Source: Rhodamnia argentea (Eukaryota; Streptophyta; Magnoliopsida; Myrtales; Myrtaceae). Taken from it: a DNA stretch of 64,000 nucleotides. The position numbers and the translations under genes are program-made. The stretch is from the NCBI RefSeq assembly GCF_020921035.1, contig NC_063151.1:10283501-10347500 (forward strand), read 5' to 3'. Below, one piece after another: positions 1 to 11,000 of this stretch; within the stretch, counting starts at the first letter, position 1; each line of letters starts with the position of its first letter. The notes beneath the pieces were generated by a model. It worked only from the letters and a program-made list of their open reading frames with translations, was not told the DNA's origin and ran no database searches.

Positions 1-920
1 CGGTGCGCAGTTTGCGCGTGCCGTCGCTGAGACCGCGTGCCTCTTACAATGGGCAGTTTCACGGTCGATCCCTGTTTTACTTCGACTCTGAAACTTTCCC
101 ATCAAGACTATTATCCAAATCTTTTAAACATGAAATCTATCCTGTCTCGGGTTTCAGGATTGATTTTAAGTTCTACTCAACTGTATTTTTAATACAACGA
201 TTGCAATGAATCATCACTTATAATGACTATCATTTACTGTTACAATCCACCAACCACAACTCATATTAACAAATGAAAAGTCTCGGTCATGGATTGCACG
301 GAAATATAGAATAAGAACAACACAAAGACTTGTCCTAAGCTCTAAGTTCCACCATCGAAAATAAAAATCTACACGTTTGAACTGGTTCCTTAAATTTTGA
401 AATCTGAAACCTACCATGCATACCCTAAAACCATACTCATCCTTAATACTTCTACTTGGCTGCGAAGAAATTAGGGTTTCGATCGAAGTCGTAGTGACAT
501 GAGCCTAAGTCGTTCGTTTGTGCTTAAAAATTGTTTCTGTCAATGAGGTGCTAGAAGGTCATGGACTCTTCGACGTACGCGCACGCCTACGGATGAGAAC
601 GGCGCAGAAAATTATGAATATACAATGACCATGCGTTGATTAATGGTGAGAGACGAAATGGATGACCGATTGGTCCCCAAGTTCGATCATTTTTTCCCCT
701 GGGGTTGTTGTTGAACGCTCTGAAATATCTCGAGGTAGATGTTGGTCTTAGTTTTTTATTTTTTATTTTTGGTCTTAGTTTATTGGGTGAATGATATCTC
801 AAGACAGCAACTTATATAGTAATTATCATTATTTATCTTAAGGTTTTTGGTTTTGAGGTGGAAGTCCGCATAAAGTAGGTAATACGATTAGTGCATATGA
901 TGAAATAGGAAGTTGAAACT
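1..920. other. Gene-free spacer
   Basis: I see only short open frames without recognisable protein motifs, no splice-bounded exon series and no RNA gene. The base composition is ordinary AT-rich plant spacer. Confidence 0.5.
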
Positions 921-1573
921 CGGGGCGCGCATGGTAATATTTCTCAAAATGAATTTTTGCTCCATAAATATTTTTGGAACATAAATCCGTTTGGTAATGC
1001 AACTTTTAAAACAGAAATTTGTTTGGTTATGCAACATTACATTTCTACTTTTGAAACAAAGTTTTGCTGCTGAAGTTGCTTTGAGCCAATTCCAGAAGTC
1101 AAAAAAGTTACTTCTCTTTCACAAGTAGAGATCCCTCAACATCAATATCTCTCTCACTTCGGCATTTTTCATTTTTAACGCTCTCTCTCTCCCAACCATG
1201 CCTCCGCCGCCACTGCCCGCCATCACTCACCACCTTGCCTACCCGAGATCGCCATGGCCACCGCCCCCACCGTCGCTACCAAGTCGTTGTCTCCGGCCAC
1301 CGGAGTAAAAAATAAATAATTATGTTTTATTTTTAAAATTTTAAATAATATTTTTAATAATAAAAATTACTTTTTAAGAAATTTAAAAAATAAAAATAAA
1401 AATGAGTAGTAGAAATTTTCGGCCGCCAACAATAATTTTTGTAGAAGATTTTGTGCTAATATTGTTCCAAAAGCAGAAATTTTTAACTGTTAACAAACGA
1501 ATTTCTTTTATCAGAAATCCACTTTTGAAGCATAAGTTGATTTTTGAAATAAAAATGTTGCCATGCGCTCCCA
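921..1573. mobile_element. Long-terminal-inverted-repeat element (MITE-like) with GC-rich insert
   Basis: The left end reads GGGGCGCGCATGGTAAT and the right end (about 1555-1573), read on the minus strand, GGGAGCGCATGGCAACATT. The similarity continues inward for well over 100 bases: both arms carry a 'TTTTGGAACA' block and a 'CGTTTGKTWAYR' block. Between the arms, about 1140-1310 holds a CT-rich leader followed by a GC-rich stretch with ATG codons and a proline-rich frame, quite unlike the AT-rich arms. This looks like a non-autonomous DNA transposon that picked up a host gene fragment. No clear target-site duplication was found, so the superfamily (hAT or Mutator) is open. A related arm lies at about 57350-57530. 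Confidence 0.55.
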
Positions 1574-1800
1574 TTATATTCATGAAGTTAATAATAAAGG
1601 CTATACTTAAAATGCGATTAACATTAGTTGAAAACAGATGTACAAGTAAAAAATCAAATATTTTTATAAATGTCTTGGTCACCATTAGGATCTTGTTGAT
1701 ATAGAGCATGAATTAAATATTCATGGGAACTCATGTTATAATGAACACTTCCCGAAAGAGCAAATGGGCCATCGAGAGGTCTGAATTTTATGTTAGAAAC

Positions 1801-1805
1801 ATATT
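1801..1805. repeat. Target-site duplication ATATT, left copy
   Basis: The five bases ATATT immediately precede the 5' LTR and recur immediately after the 3' LTR at 5779-5783, the length expected for a copia insertion. Confidence 0.85.
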
Positions 1806-2622
1806 TGTTAAAATATATCTTGAGTTTAAGCTACAAACGAAACTAATCTGAGATTTATTAAAGGAAATCATATAGTTTGGATATTTTGCGGATTTCTGAA
1901 ATCGAGCAAAGCAAAATATTTGGATATGAGTTTATTGGAGCACGTAACAATATCCTTATCCGAATTGGAGTTGGACGATTATTTGGTCAACCCGGATATT
2001 CTGTTGACCAAGATATGCCGAGCAAATTTGAACTTCTTCAAGTGATGGATATATATAATATCTCAAAGCTTTTGCTCAGGTGTGGCTTTGTTGATATAAA
2101 GAATAGGGCACAAACAATAAGCCGCCGTTGATGAGTACGCAGAGTGGGTTTCTTGGAGTCTTTCATATGCGGTAGAAGTTATTGTTCGTAGAATTGCATC
2201 AATAGCTTTTAGAGTGCCATGGGTTACGTTCCATAGGTGCTGGGCGTTTGACCGTGGGTGTTTTTGCAGTGAAGATTTTCTTCATCGAATTACATCAATA
2301 ATTCTTGTGTTCTAGTCGAGAATTTCTTATGGTAAGAATTTGTGTTTTAATTCCTTTGCGAGTTTGAGAGATTGTTTCGCTATGAATTGGAGGCTAAACA
2401 TTGTGTGCGTTCTTGAATGTAATTGGGGTTGGGAAACACTGAGAGTGTTTGAGTTACTTGAGTTTGATTTGTAATCTTCGTGTATCGCTCATTCTATAGT
2501 GGAATTCGTTGCTGCTCTTCCCGTGGACGTAAGTCTCTACAACTAAACCACATACATCCGGTGTCCGATTTATTTTCTTTGTTCTGTCTATTTTATCGTC
2601 CGATTGCTTGTTCCGCGCAACA
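1806..2622 (+). repeat. 5' LTR of copia element
   Basis: Starts TGTTAAAAT and ends GCGCAACA, giving the canonical TG...CA ends. It aligns over its whole length with 4962-5778. It carries a short open frame (from about 1877) that is also conserved in the other LTR; this is shared LTR sequence, not a gene. Confidence 0.9.
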
Positions 2623-2624
2623 AT

Positions 2625-2637
2625 TGGTATTAGAGTC
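2625..2637 (+). promoter_or_regulatory. Primer-binding site (initiator tRNA-Met type)
   Basis: TGGTATTAGAGTC lies two bases after the 5' LTR and differs from the usual plant copia site TGGTATCAGAGC by a C-to-T and a C-to-T-like change near its end. It would pair with the 3' end of initiator tRNA-Met during first-strand synthesis. Confidence 0.8.
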
Positions 2638-2662
2638 AGGCTTGTCGAATTGAAGCAAATCG

Positions 2663-3521
2663 ATGGCGACATAAGAAGTAAAAGTAAAAATCGATAGATT
2701 TGAGGGGAAGGACTTTGGTTTTGGAAGATGTAGATTGAAGACTATCTATATCGGATGAAGCTACACTTGCCCCTGTTTGGGGAGAAACCAGAGACGATGA
2801 AGCAAGATGATTGGGAATTGCTGGATAGACGAGCGATGGGTGTTATTCGGCTGACGTTGGCCCGTAACGTCGCGTTTAATATCGTCAAAGAGAAGACCAC
2901 TACAAGTTTGATAAAAGCCCTATCGGACATGTACGAGAAGCCCTTGTGATCAACAAGGCCTATTTGATGCAACGTCTATTTAATTTGAAGATGAGCGAAG
3001 GTGCGTCAATTACTAATCATATCAATGAATTCAATGTGATCGTTAGTCAATTGAGTTCAGTTGATATTGACTTTGAAGATGAAGTACGTGCTTTGATTCT
3101 ATTATCCTTATTGCCTGATAGTTGGAATACTATTATTACTGCTGTTAGTAATTCTTCTGGATCAACAAGTTTAACTTTTGATGGGATTCGAGATTTAATT
3201 CTGAGCGAGGACATCCGTAGAAGAGAATCTGGTGAATCTGTATCTACTACTTTAGTAGGTCAAAATAGAGGAAAAACTAATACTCGTGTTAGCAAAAATA
3301 GTATGAACTCGAATAGACACAGTCGATCTAGGATCGGTGGTCTTGTCTATTGGAGCTGTGGCAAGAGAGGGCATCTTAGAAGGGATTGCTTAAAGCTGAA
3401 AAACGAGAAAGGTAAGGAAATTAGAGTTGAATCTGTGGATGATATTATAGCTCTAGCAGAAAATTCTGATGGTGTCGATAATGTCTTGTTTGTCATCGAG
3501 AATTCGTCATTTGACGGATGA
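2663..3521 (+). pseudogene. Copia gag polyprotein remnant
   Basis: Begins MAT, then stops at about 2672 and 2731, then reads as a UBN2-type copia gag (segments around 'DDWELLDRRAMGVIRL' and 'YLMQRLFNLKM'). A frame change at about 2947 joins two partial frames. Near its end (3345-3395) is a CCHC zinc knuckle in which the first cysteine is replaced: YWSCGKRGHLRRDC should start with C. Stops, a frame break and a lost zinc ligand show that it is dead. Confidence 0.85.
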
Positions 3522-4540
3522 ATTATGGATTCTAGTTGTTCTTTTCATGCTACACCAAACGGGAACTTGGTTTGCTACTTATCAGAGCACGGATAGTAGT
3601 AAAGTACGGTTGGGGAATAACGATGAATGCGATATTATGGGTGTTGGTGATGTTAAAATCAAGATGCATGATGGTATTGCGTGGACATTGACTGGAGTAA
3701 GACATGTTCCGGAATTGAAAAAGAACTTAATTTCCTTGGGTGCCCTAGATTCATTTGGATGTAGGTATTCTTCACAAGATGGAGTTATGAAGATTGTTCA
3801 AGGTGCCCTGGTGATAATGAAAGGAATCAAGCATGGTGGCCTGTATAAACTTCAAGGAGAGACATTGACAAGTTTCGCTCCAAAGACGTTGGCATCTGTT
3901 CAAGAGTCTAACGATTGCTCGAGGAAGACACGGGTGATCGTGCCAAAGCACAAGTTTGATCTTGTTGTCGGGAATACGCGATTGAGAGCTTTGATTGAGA
4001 CGGAGATTGGTAAGTCGATCAAGCATGTGTGAACTAATAGTAGCATGGAGTTACGCTCGAAGCTGATAAATAAATTATGCATGATAAAGGGCATAGTGAA
4101 ACACCGCACTAGTGCCAATAGACCACAACGGTTTGCAGAATTGATGAGTAGAACATTACTAGAGATGGCCCGTAAAATGATCTCTAGTGCTGGTATGGCT
4201 AGAAGAATTCTAGCGGATGCGCTTAGTATAGTGAGCTACTTGGTGAACAGATCTCCATCGATTGCGATCGGATATCGGACTCTCGAAGAAGTGTGGTCGG
4301 GTAAGTTGCTGATTATCCTACTTTTAAAATGTTTGATTGCCCGTGTTATTATCGAGTAAGTGATGGTAAGCTCGATGTAAGGGCAAGGTGCATATTCCAT
4401 AGCTATGCACGAGGTGAGCGAGGCTATCGGTTGTGGTGCTCAAATATAAATTCATCTATTCACAGCAGAAAAGTTACCTTTGATGAGTCTCTAGTATTTC
4501 GGGGTAGGAGTGTTTATGGCAGTATCAATACGGATCTGAA
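3522..4540 (+). pseudogene. Copia protease/GAG-pre-integrase and integrase remnant
   Basis: 3522-3900 keeps the copia protease-to-pre-integrase motifs (ILDSSCSFHATP, GVRHVPELKKNLISLG). The protease motif reads DSS where DSG or DTG is usual. At about 4075 the text jumps to the C-terminal half of the integrase core (GIVKHRT, RTLLEMARKM, YLVNRSPS, YRTLEEVWSGK), so the zinc-binding and central catalytic part is missing. After a frame change near 4310 it continues with VSDGKLDVRAR and KVTFDES. No reverse transcriptase motif follows before the 3' LTR. Confidence 0.8.
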
Positions 4541-4950
4541 CGGTGTTTAGCTTGAGGTGGAGTTGCAACCAGAAACTCCCGAGGTAGCGGATACTAGCGT
4601 GGTAATCGACACAAATGGTGCTTGTAGCGATGTGGAACCTGTAGAGCCAACGGTTGCTATAACTGCTGATATTGATAAGATAAGTGTTCGATCTCTTGAT
4701 AGATATGGATGCAACGATGGTTTTGCTTTATCTGCGATTAAGGAGCTTGTGTCGGAATGTCCTTGTGGAGCAATTAAAGGTGCATATGGAGTTGGTATTT
4801 TGATGAGATCCACGGTTATGGTGAAATTCAAGCGCGACTTAGATTTGAATGATGTACGTGGCGATTGAGCCCATTGGGGCTGTTAGGAGAGTAGTAGCAA
4901 TGGAGTTCGGATACTAGTGAAGCGATTGGACTTGGCTCAAACGTCGAGCC

Positions 4951-4961
4951 AAGGTAGAGAT
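4951..4961 (+). promoter_or_regulatory. Polypurine tract
   Basis: AAGGTAGAGAT abuts the 3' LTR, the position and form of copia plus-strand primers. Confidence 0.75.
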
Positions 4962-5778
4962 TGTTAAAATATGTCTCGAGTTTAAGCCACAAACGAAACT
5001 AATCTAAGATTTATTAAAGGAAATCATATATTTTGGATATTTTGCGGATTTTCGAAATTGAGGAAAGCAAAATATTTGGATATGAGTTTATTGGAGCATG
5101 TAACAATATCCTTATCCGAATTGGAGTTGGACGATTATTTGGTCAACCCGGATATTCTGCTGACCAAGATATGTCAAGGAAATTTGAACTTCTTCAAGTG
5201 ATGGCTATATATATATATCTCAAAGCTTTTGCTTAGGTGTGGCTTCGTTGATATAAAGAATAGGGCACAAACAACAAGCCGCCGTTGATGAGTACGCAGA
5301 GTGGGTTTCTTGGAGTCTTTCATGTGCAGTAGAAGTTATTGTTCGTAGACTTGCATCAATAGCTTTTGGAGTGCCATGGGTTATGTTCCGTAGGTGCTAG
5401 GTGCTTGATCGTGGGTGTTCTTGCAGTGAAGATTTTCTTCATCGAATTACATCAATAATTCTTGTGTTCTAGTCAAGAAATTCTTATGGTAAGAATTTGT
5501 GTTTTAATTCATTTGCGAGTTTGAGAGATTGTTTCGCTAGGAATTTGGGGTTAAACACTTGTGTTCGTTTTGAATGTAATTGGGGTTGAGAATCACCGAG
5601 AGTGTTTGAGTTACTCGAGTTTGGTTTGTAATCTCCATGTATCGCTCGTTCTATAGTGGAATTCGTTGATGCTCTCTCCGTGGACTTAGGTCTCTACGAT
5701 CGAACCATGTACATCTGGTGTCCGATTTATTTTCTTGTTCTGTCTATTTTATCGTTCGATCGCTTGTTCCGCACAACA
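4962..5778 (+). repeat. 3' LTR of copia element
   Basis: Starts TGTTAAAAT and ends GCACAACA. It is the same length as the 5' LTR and diverged mostly by transitions. It is followed directly by ATATT (5779-5783), the right copy of the target duplication. Confidence 0.9.
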
Positions 5779-5859
5779 ATATTCATGGGGAGCTCTCGTG
5801 TTATAATGAACAATAAATAGTACGTGGTTGGTAGCACAGGTACCGAGGCTCTTTTGTTT

Positions 5860-6060
5860 TGCTGAAAATGAATTAATTTGAAAAATATTTTGTTGAAAAT
5901 GATCGCTTGTATCGTTCGAAATAATTATGTCTAGTTAAAAAAAAAAATTCACTGTCAATAGTAATTTATATCTAAAATTTTTTTGTGAACACCCATTGTT
6001 GTAAGTTATACACACGATCATTTTCCGAGAAAATATTCTCTAAATCCTTCATTTTACGCG
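5860..6060. repeat. AT-rich MITE-family copy (1 of 4)
   Basis: Carries the family words: a GAAAAATATTTT block, a 'GATCGCTTGTATCGTTCGAAATAA' type block, and 'TTTTCCGAGAAAATATT' near the end. The same words in the same order occur at about 10830-11000, 29705-29935 and, best preserved, 43028-43265. Confidence 0.45.
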
Positions 6061-6463
6061 TTTACACCCTAAGACTAGATATAAAAGCGAGAGAACCTGT
6101 TTTCTAAAGGGTTGTGTCTGTCAACCCAACCTTCAACCAGTCAAAATTAGTTGCACTCCTATTTGATTTTGTACCCCAAATAAATTTGGAGTTAGGATTT
6201 ATTAGGTTAAATATTTACTTGTGATCTTTTGTATCCTTATTTGCATTTTAAGTTTTTGACAAACTAACCATAACTGGCATATATACGGGTCCTTGATCAT
6301 CAAGAAGCACAAGTGAGAGCACTTCAACTTCAAGATACGAAGTATGAAACTTGGCTGTCACTCGGTTACTCGATCATCCTGACGATAACCAAAACTACAA
6401 ATCTTATTACTAACATGATTGTTACAAGGAGATACAAAATGCAAGTGTTGCATATGTTGTTCT

Positions 6464-6880
6464 TAGAACCCGTTAAATGGGTGGGTCGGGTTGGATTGCC
6501 CAACCCAAAATAGATCCATTTAACCTATTTATGACCAATTTGTTGTGATGCAAATTTAAGGATACATACCTAACCCGACTCATACACAATCCAAACCTAA
6601 CCCGACCCATATTCCCAAAACACTCACATATTTAACCCAATTTAAGAAAACTCATATGCAAACAAAAGCAAGAGTGTGGGCGAGGTCAAGTGAAGACGAG
6701 AGAGATGTAAAGGCGCTTTGAATCGAAATAAGTTGTAAACTCATTTATGACCTATTTAATACTCATATTAGGCGTAAACATATATATGACACACTTATTA
6801 AATATAATTAACTCATATACCAACTCATTTCATCATATATGGTTTAAGAAATGGATTTATGGCCCATTTTGACAGATCTA
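6464..6880. mobile_element. hAT-like MITE
   Basis: The left end (TAGAACCCGTTAAATGGG) and the right end read on the minus strand (TAGATCTGTCAAAATGGG) are imperfect terminal inverted repeats of about 18 bp. The interior has repeated GGGTCGGG/CCCGACCC words and is otherwise AT-rich and non-coding. The eight flanking bases do not match, so either the insertion is old or the boundary is slightly off. Its ends resemble those of the larger element at 33895-34951. Confidence 0.45.
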
Positions 6881-7319
6881 GTCATAGCACCACGTGCTAT
6901 TACATCATAGCGGCGTGATGCCATGACTCAAAATTACTATTTTTGAGAATTCAAAATATTCGAACACCACATGCGGGAAAAAGACTGGACATTAGGAAAC
7001 TTCTCAATCGAGTGTAAGAATTTCGTTTGAACCCTAATCAAGAAAGAATCCCATGATTACGGAATCGGTGATTGATTGACCGATATTTACAGTGAATCAA
7101 GAAGGTGCATAGCTTGATAGAACAGAACCGGCGACCATGTAGAGAAGGACCAGCTCTACAGGGAAAGTTACCTCTGGTGTTTGGGGCTTGGCAATCAAAC
7201 AAGCGAAGATCATTATCATATTCGGCCTATCCACGGAGGGAAACTCAAAGGTTAGCAAGGCTGATTGATTGAAGCTACACATGAAAGAATCAAGCTGAGA
7301 AGGAAAGTAATCTTATTAT

Positions 7320-7660
7320 GTTTTTTTGGTCGAAAAAAAAAAAAGATCTCGTTCATTAAGCAAAATGAGAGTTACAAAAAGAAAGCTTTCAAGCCTAACA
7401 AGTATCTAAATAAGTGCAGAGCAAAGCAAATCCCAAAAAGTGAATAAAAATAATAAAGCACACTCTGCAAATAAGAACACACTTTCATCCTTTAAAAATA
7501 GATCTATTATTGTAAATGATCGGCGGCCAATCACCAGAATCAATGGTAAGCACACGCCGAGATATTCCATGCTATTTGCAACGGCTTGCGATTTGTGTCT
7601 AGGTTCGACGCCCCCATCATCATCGCGGAGCAATAACACAAACATCAAAATATTGAAAGA
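7320..7660 (-). repeat. Possible LINE 3'-end relic
   Basis: On the minus strand the segment ends with a 'TTAATGAACGAGATC' block, a run of T, then CGACC and a short A run, as at the ends of many plant LINE 3' regions. No reverse transcriptase motif can be read upstream. It could also be a processed fragment of a host gene. Confidence 0.3.
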
Positions 7661-7689
7661 ACACTTATCAAATATCTATAAGTAACTCC

Positions 7690-9594
7690 CAAATCTATAT
7701 CTAAATCTAGTTCAGGATAGTGAAACTCATGGATCTAAACCTAAATCTAAATGGGGAGGGGAGAACGGCCTAATCTCGGAGTGGTTGTGAAGCCCCATTA
7801 CGAACATCTTCCTCGATGGCTGTCGATAAGATAAAGGGTCTAACTGGTCTTCACGTTCATCCGAGATCAGCTACAGAAATTTATTCACATAAAAAAAAAC
7901 TCTCAAAATAGAGTGGGAGAGAAAAGAAAGCCAAACCAAGCAAAGAAAGCAAAATCTTGAAACTCCCCACAGAAAATCCCTGAAAGTCCAGCGCATGAAT
8001 CTGCCCGAAAAAGAGTAGAAATCTCGAAAATGGGGTGATAGTGAGGTAGAAAGATAGGAAAAGGGAGGGCAAGAGGGAGAGGGGGAGGGAGAGAGACTCT
8101 CGCTTTCAGGAAATGCTCTGAAGAACAATACGAGATTGGGAATGTTTTGAAGAGATCATGACTAATTGAGGGCTTCTCCAAAGTTGGTGATAATCATCAA
8201 CACAAGCTCAAGAAGCCGAAATAAATAAATAAAACAGAAACATTGGACCAAGAACAGAGAAAAACCGAGAGCTTGTCGTGATGACGTTTGTTTTTTCTTG
8301 TACTTCTAGACTTGCAGATGTTCTGGGAGAGCTTCTGATTTGTACGTAGGGAGGGTTTGTGCACTTGTAAACTCACAATGGGAGAGTTTTTATGAGAGGG
8401 AGGCAGCGCCAGGAGACGGTACTAGGCATGGAGAAACCCCTCATCTTCTCTCATCTCTTCAATTTTTATGTCTCTGCAATCTTCTGCATGGCATCCTTGT
8501 GCGTCTTTTACCGCATCATTAACCTATCTCATAGCATTATAGTTCTATTAGTTTGCAACAAAACCATTCACGTCATCTACTGTTTTCTGACCAAAAACCA
8601 AAAAGAAATGGCCCTCGTGTTCGTGATGCAATAGTTTTGTACCTATCAATCATATGCATGATTCGAGGAAAATTTCCTTTAACCATGTCTCTGATTGTTG
8701 CGAGTTATGTGCGTCAACCGTAGGAAAACTTAACTGAAATAGAGGGCCTTATTTTCCTTCAACCACCTTTCTGATTGGTGGGTTACAAGTTGTGGACATC
8801 ATCAAATCCCAACAACTAAAAGGATAATCGGAGAAAGTTTCTTAACCAATGTAGTCTGCAATAGGGACATGATTGATGTTTATACATATGCCGTCCGGCA
8901 ATCAGAAGCGTGGTTTGAGACCCAAAAAAAAAAACTTAAGACCGGAGGAAATACATTATTCTTTTTCGATAATTTTGCGTGCATATTTACAAACCTTCAC
9001 CTCAAATGTTTAGGCCCTAAACATTGGGCCTAACGTTGGAAGGAAAAATAAGACACCATGCCTCTTAGCTCTCAAGTCAAAGATAGAATCAACTCTGAAT
9101 TTCAGGCTTGATTTTGAATCCCTCGTTGCAAAGGCCTCGTTTGCTGCAGCGGAGGCTGTTGGGCCTTGGAGTTGATCCCTTCGAGAGAGTATAACCCCTG
9201 AAACATGTGATCTAAGCACTAACTAAGAGCAAGAATATCTTAACTGTCAACACTAATCTCCTTGCTTAAAGGCAGATTGAGGAATAATGACACGACTTAT
9301 TTGGCAAAGCTTTCTTTCCATGATGGCATCCATCATTCAAAAGCAATGCCCTAATCTCTCTGAAAACCTAACAATTTTGTGGCCCCAATACGATGTGACC
9401 ACTCCACAGAGTCCAACACCCCCATTACTTAATGACCCATAAACAACAAAAGAAACTGTTCCTAATCATGCAGAGATGAGGAGGGAATCATTGATCAAAT
9501 TAAAGTATTGAGTAGTGGACTGGAAAGTCATCTTATGCAGATGGAAATGGCATGGCCATTCTCATAAATCCAAGAATAATGGCTTTTTCCCAAT

Positions 9595-9597
<3 letters not shown>
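7690..9597. other. Spacer without recognised gene
   Basis: No conserved protein motif or exon series on either strand. A minus-strand serine-rich frame around 7871-8181 arises from a purine-rich GA/GGA stretch and is not convincing as a protein. Confidence 0.45.

Positions 9598-9681
<84 letters not shown>
9598..9681. repeat. (CT)42 microsatellite
   Basis: An uninterrupted run of about 84 bases of CT/GA. This is the longest simple repeat in the window; frames through it encode only LS or ER repeats. Confidence 0.97.
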
Positions 9682-9684
<3 letters not shown>

Positions 9685-9721
9685 GCTTTTATTATTTAAA
9701 GAAGAGATTAGTATATCGAAA

Positions 9722-10027
9722 GTCTTAAAATTTATCGTGAAAGTGCAATTGAATTCTAAAATTTTCAAAAAGTACCATTGGGTCCTAAAACTTATCACGG
9801 AAGTGCAATCTAGGTCTTAAAACTTTCAGAAAAGTGAAATCAAGTCTTGAAACTTGTCATGAAAGTGCAATTAGGTCTTAAAATTTATCAAGAAAGTGCA
9901 ATTGAGTATTAAAACTTTAAAAAAGATGCAATAAAATCCCGAAACTTGTCACAAAAATGCAACCGGGTCTTAAAACTTGTCGCGAAAAGTGCAATTACGT
10001 CTTATAACTTTGAGAAAACACAATCAA
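9722..10027 (+). repeat. Degenerate minisatellite, about 10 units of about 31 bp
   Basis: Successive units follow the pattern GTCTTAAAACTTGTC, then GAAAGTGCAATT. Two unit types partly alternate: one with 'CTTRTCRYGAAAGTGCAA' and one with 'CTTTCARAAAAGTGCAA', suggesting a higher-order dimer of about 62 bp. Unit lengths are 27-33 bases. It begins just after the (CT)n tract. Confidence 0.75.
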
Positions 10028-10052
10028 CGGAACAACTCGATTTCACAAATTT

Positions 10053-10128
10053 GACAAGTTTTAGGATTTGATTATTCCGTTTGAAAGTTTTAGGACTCAA
10101 TTGCATTTTCCTGACAAGTTTTAAAACT
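10053..10128 (-). repeat. Inverted arm of the minisatellite
   Basis: Read on the minus strand this contains two more units (CTTGTCAGGAAAATGCAATT and AGTCCTAAAACTTTCAAA). Together with 9722-10027 it could form an imperfect hairpin when transcribed. Confidence 0.65.
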
Positions 10129-10829
10129 TCCAACGCACTTACCCATACAACCCAATACTGAATACATACCCATGAGCACTTTCACTTGCATATGTGCACC
10201 TTCCAAGGACTATGATGTATCCATGTACAGCATGATGACTTCTTTTGCTACTCCCATCAATGTCTATATTCCCATGCGCTTGTGAGGCACAGGCACAAAA
10301 CAAGGGGGGGCACCACATGATTGCTATTCACAGAGAAAGAGAAAGAGAGAAGAGAGAGAGAGAGACTGCTTTTGGTGATTTGGATCTAATAAGCTGAGCT
10401 TGATTTCAAGTTTGGAAATTCATAAATGGATAAAGAAAGATTAATTGGGCCAGCAAAGGACACCAATATGACCCAAACACAGTTTTTTTTTTTTTTCTCA
10501 AGGAATTGTGGTGGAGATGGGTGTTAGTGTTGGCATAATTAATTCAATCATGAGGGGCTGAAAAAGGGCAGCACAAGGCGTGCCTCAATCGAAAGTTTCT
10601 GTTTCAATCAAATGGGTGGCCCAAACATGATTTTTGAGGGATGTGGATGCCCTTGTTGCCCAACTAAGTCTTTCCAGTATCTTTTACATATTACACCTAT
10701 GTGGAACATCTATTGGTTACTCTCGCTTGCTAGGACTCTCTTCTCGTAGCTTGTAGCTTATAAGTCCACATATGTCAGGAATGTGGCTAACAATGTGAAC
10801 TATTTCCATAAAAAATGATCAATTATGTC

Positions 10830-11000
10830 AGTTATAAAGATGAACGGTATAGAAAATATTTCGATCCTTCACAAAAATATTTGAATATTAGTTGTTGTCA
10901 ATAGTAAAAATATTTTTTAGTGACTGCTTAATTCAAGCGATTAATTTTAGGAAAAATATTATTCATATCATTCGTTTTTTGTGAAGCAAATGAAACTTAA
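10830..11000. repeat. AT-rich MITE-family copy (2 of 4)
   Basis: Shares with 43028-43265 the words 'AAAATATTTC', 'GTTGTCAATAGTAA' and the terminal 'ATATCATTCGTTTTTTG'. Heavily diverged. Confidence 0.4.

Larger units (their letters stand above)
1806..5778 (+). mobile_element. Defective Ty1/copia-type LTR retrotransposon
   Basis: Two 817-bp LTRs, a 5-bp target duplication, a tRNA-Met type primer-binding site and a purine tract define a complete insertion of 3,973 bp. The interior (about 2.3 kb) encodes gag, a protease/GAG-pre-integrase stretch and the C-terminal half of the integrase, all in broken frames. The central integrase is cut out, and reverse transcriptase and RNase H are absent, so it cannot move by itself. 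The encoded remnants resemble the Tork/TNT lineage. By hand count the LTRs differ at roughly 60 positions (about 92% identity), so the insertion is not recent. Confidence 0.9.

Noticed and set aside
1877..2131. Small open frame conserved at two places (also 5033-5236)
   Set aside because: Both copies lie inside the LTRs of the copia element; the conservation reflects LTR duplication, not a gene.
7097..7282. Minus-strand hydrophobic frame that might be a membrane-protein fragment
   Set aside because: No family recognised, no supporting exon neighbours, and the length is within chance expectation.
9515..9820. Open frames rich in LS or ER repeats on both strands
   Set aside because: They are translations of the (CT)n microsatellite with no flanking conserved sequence.
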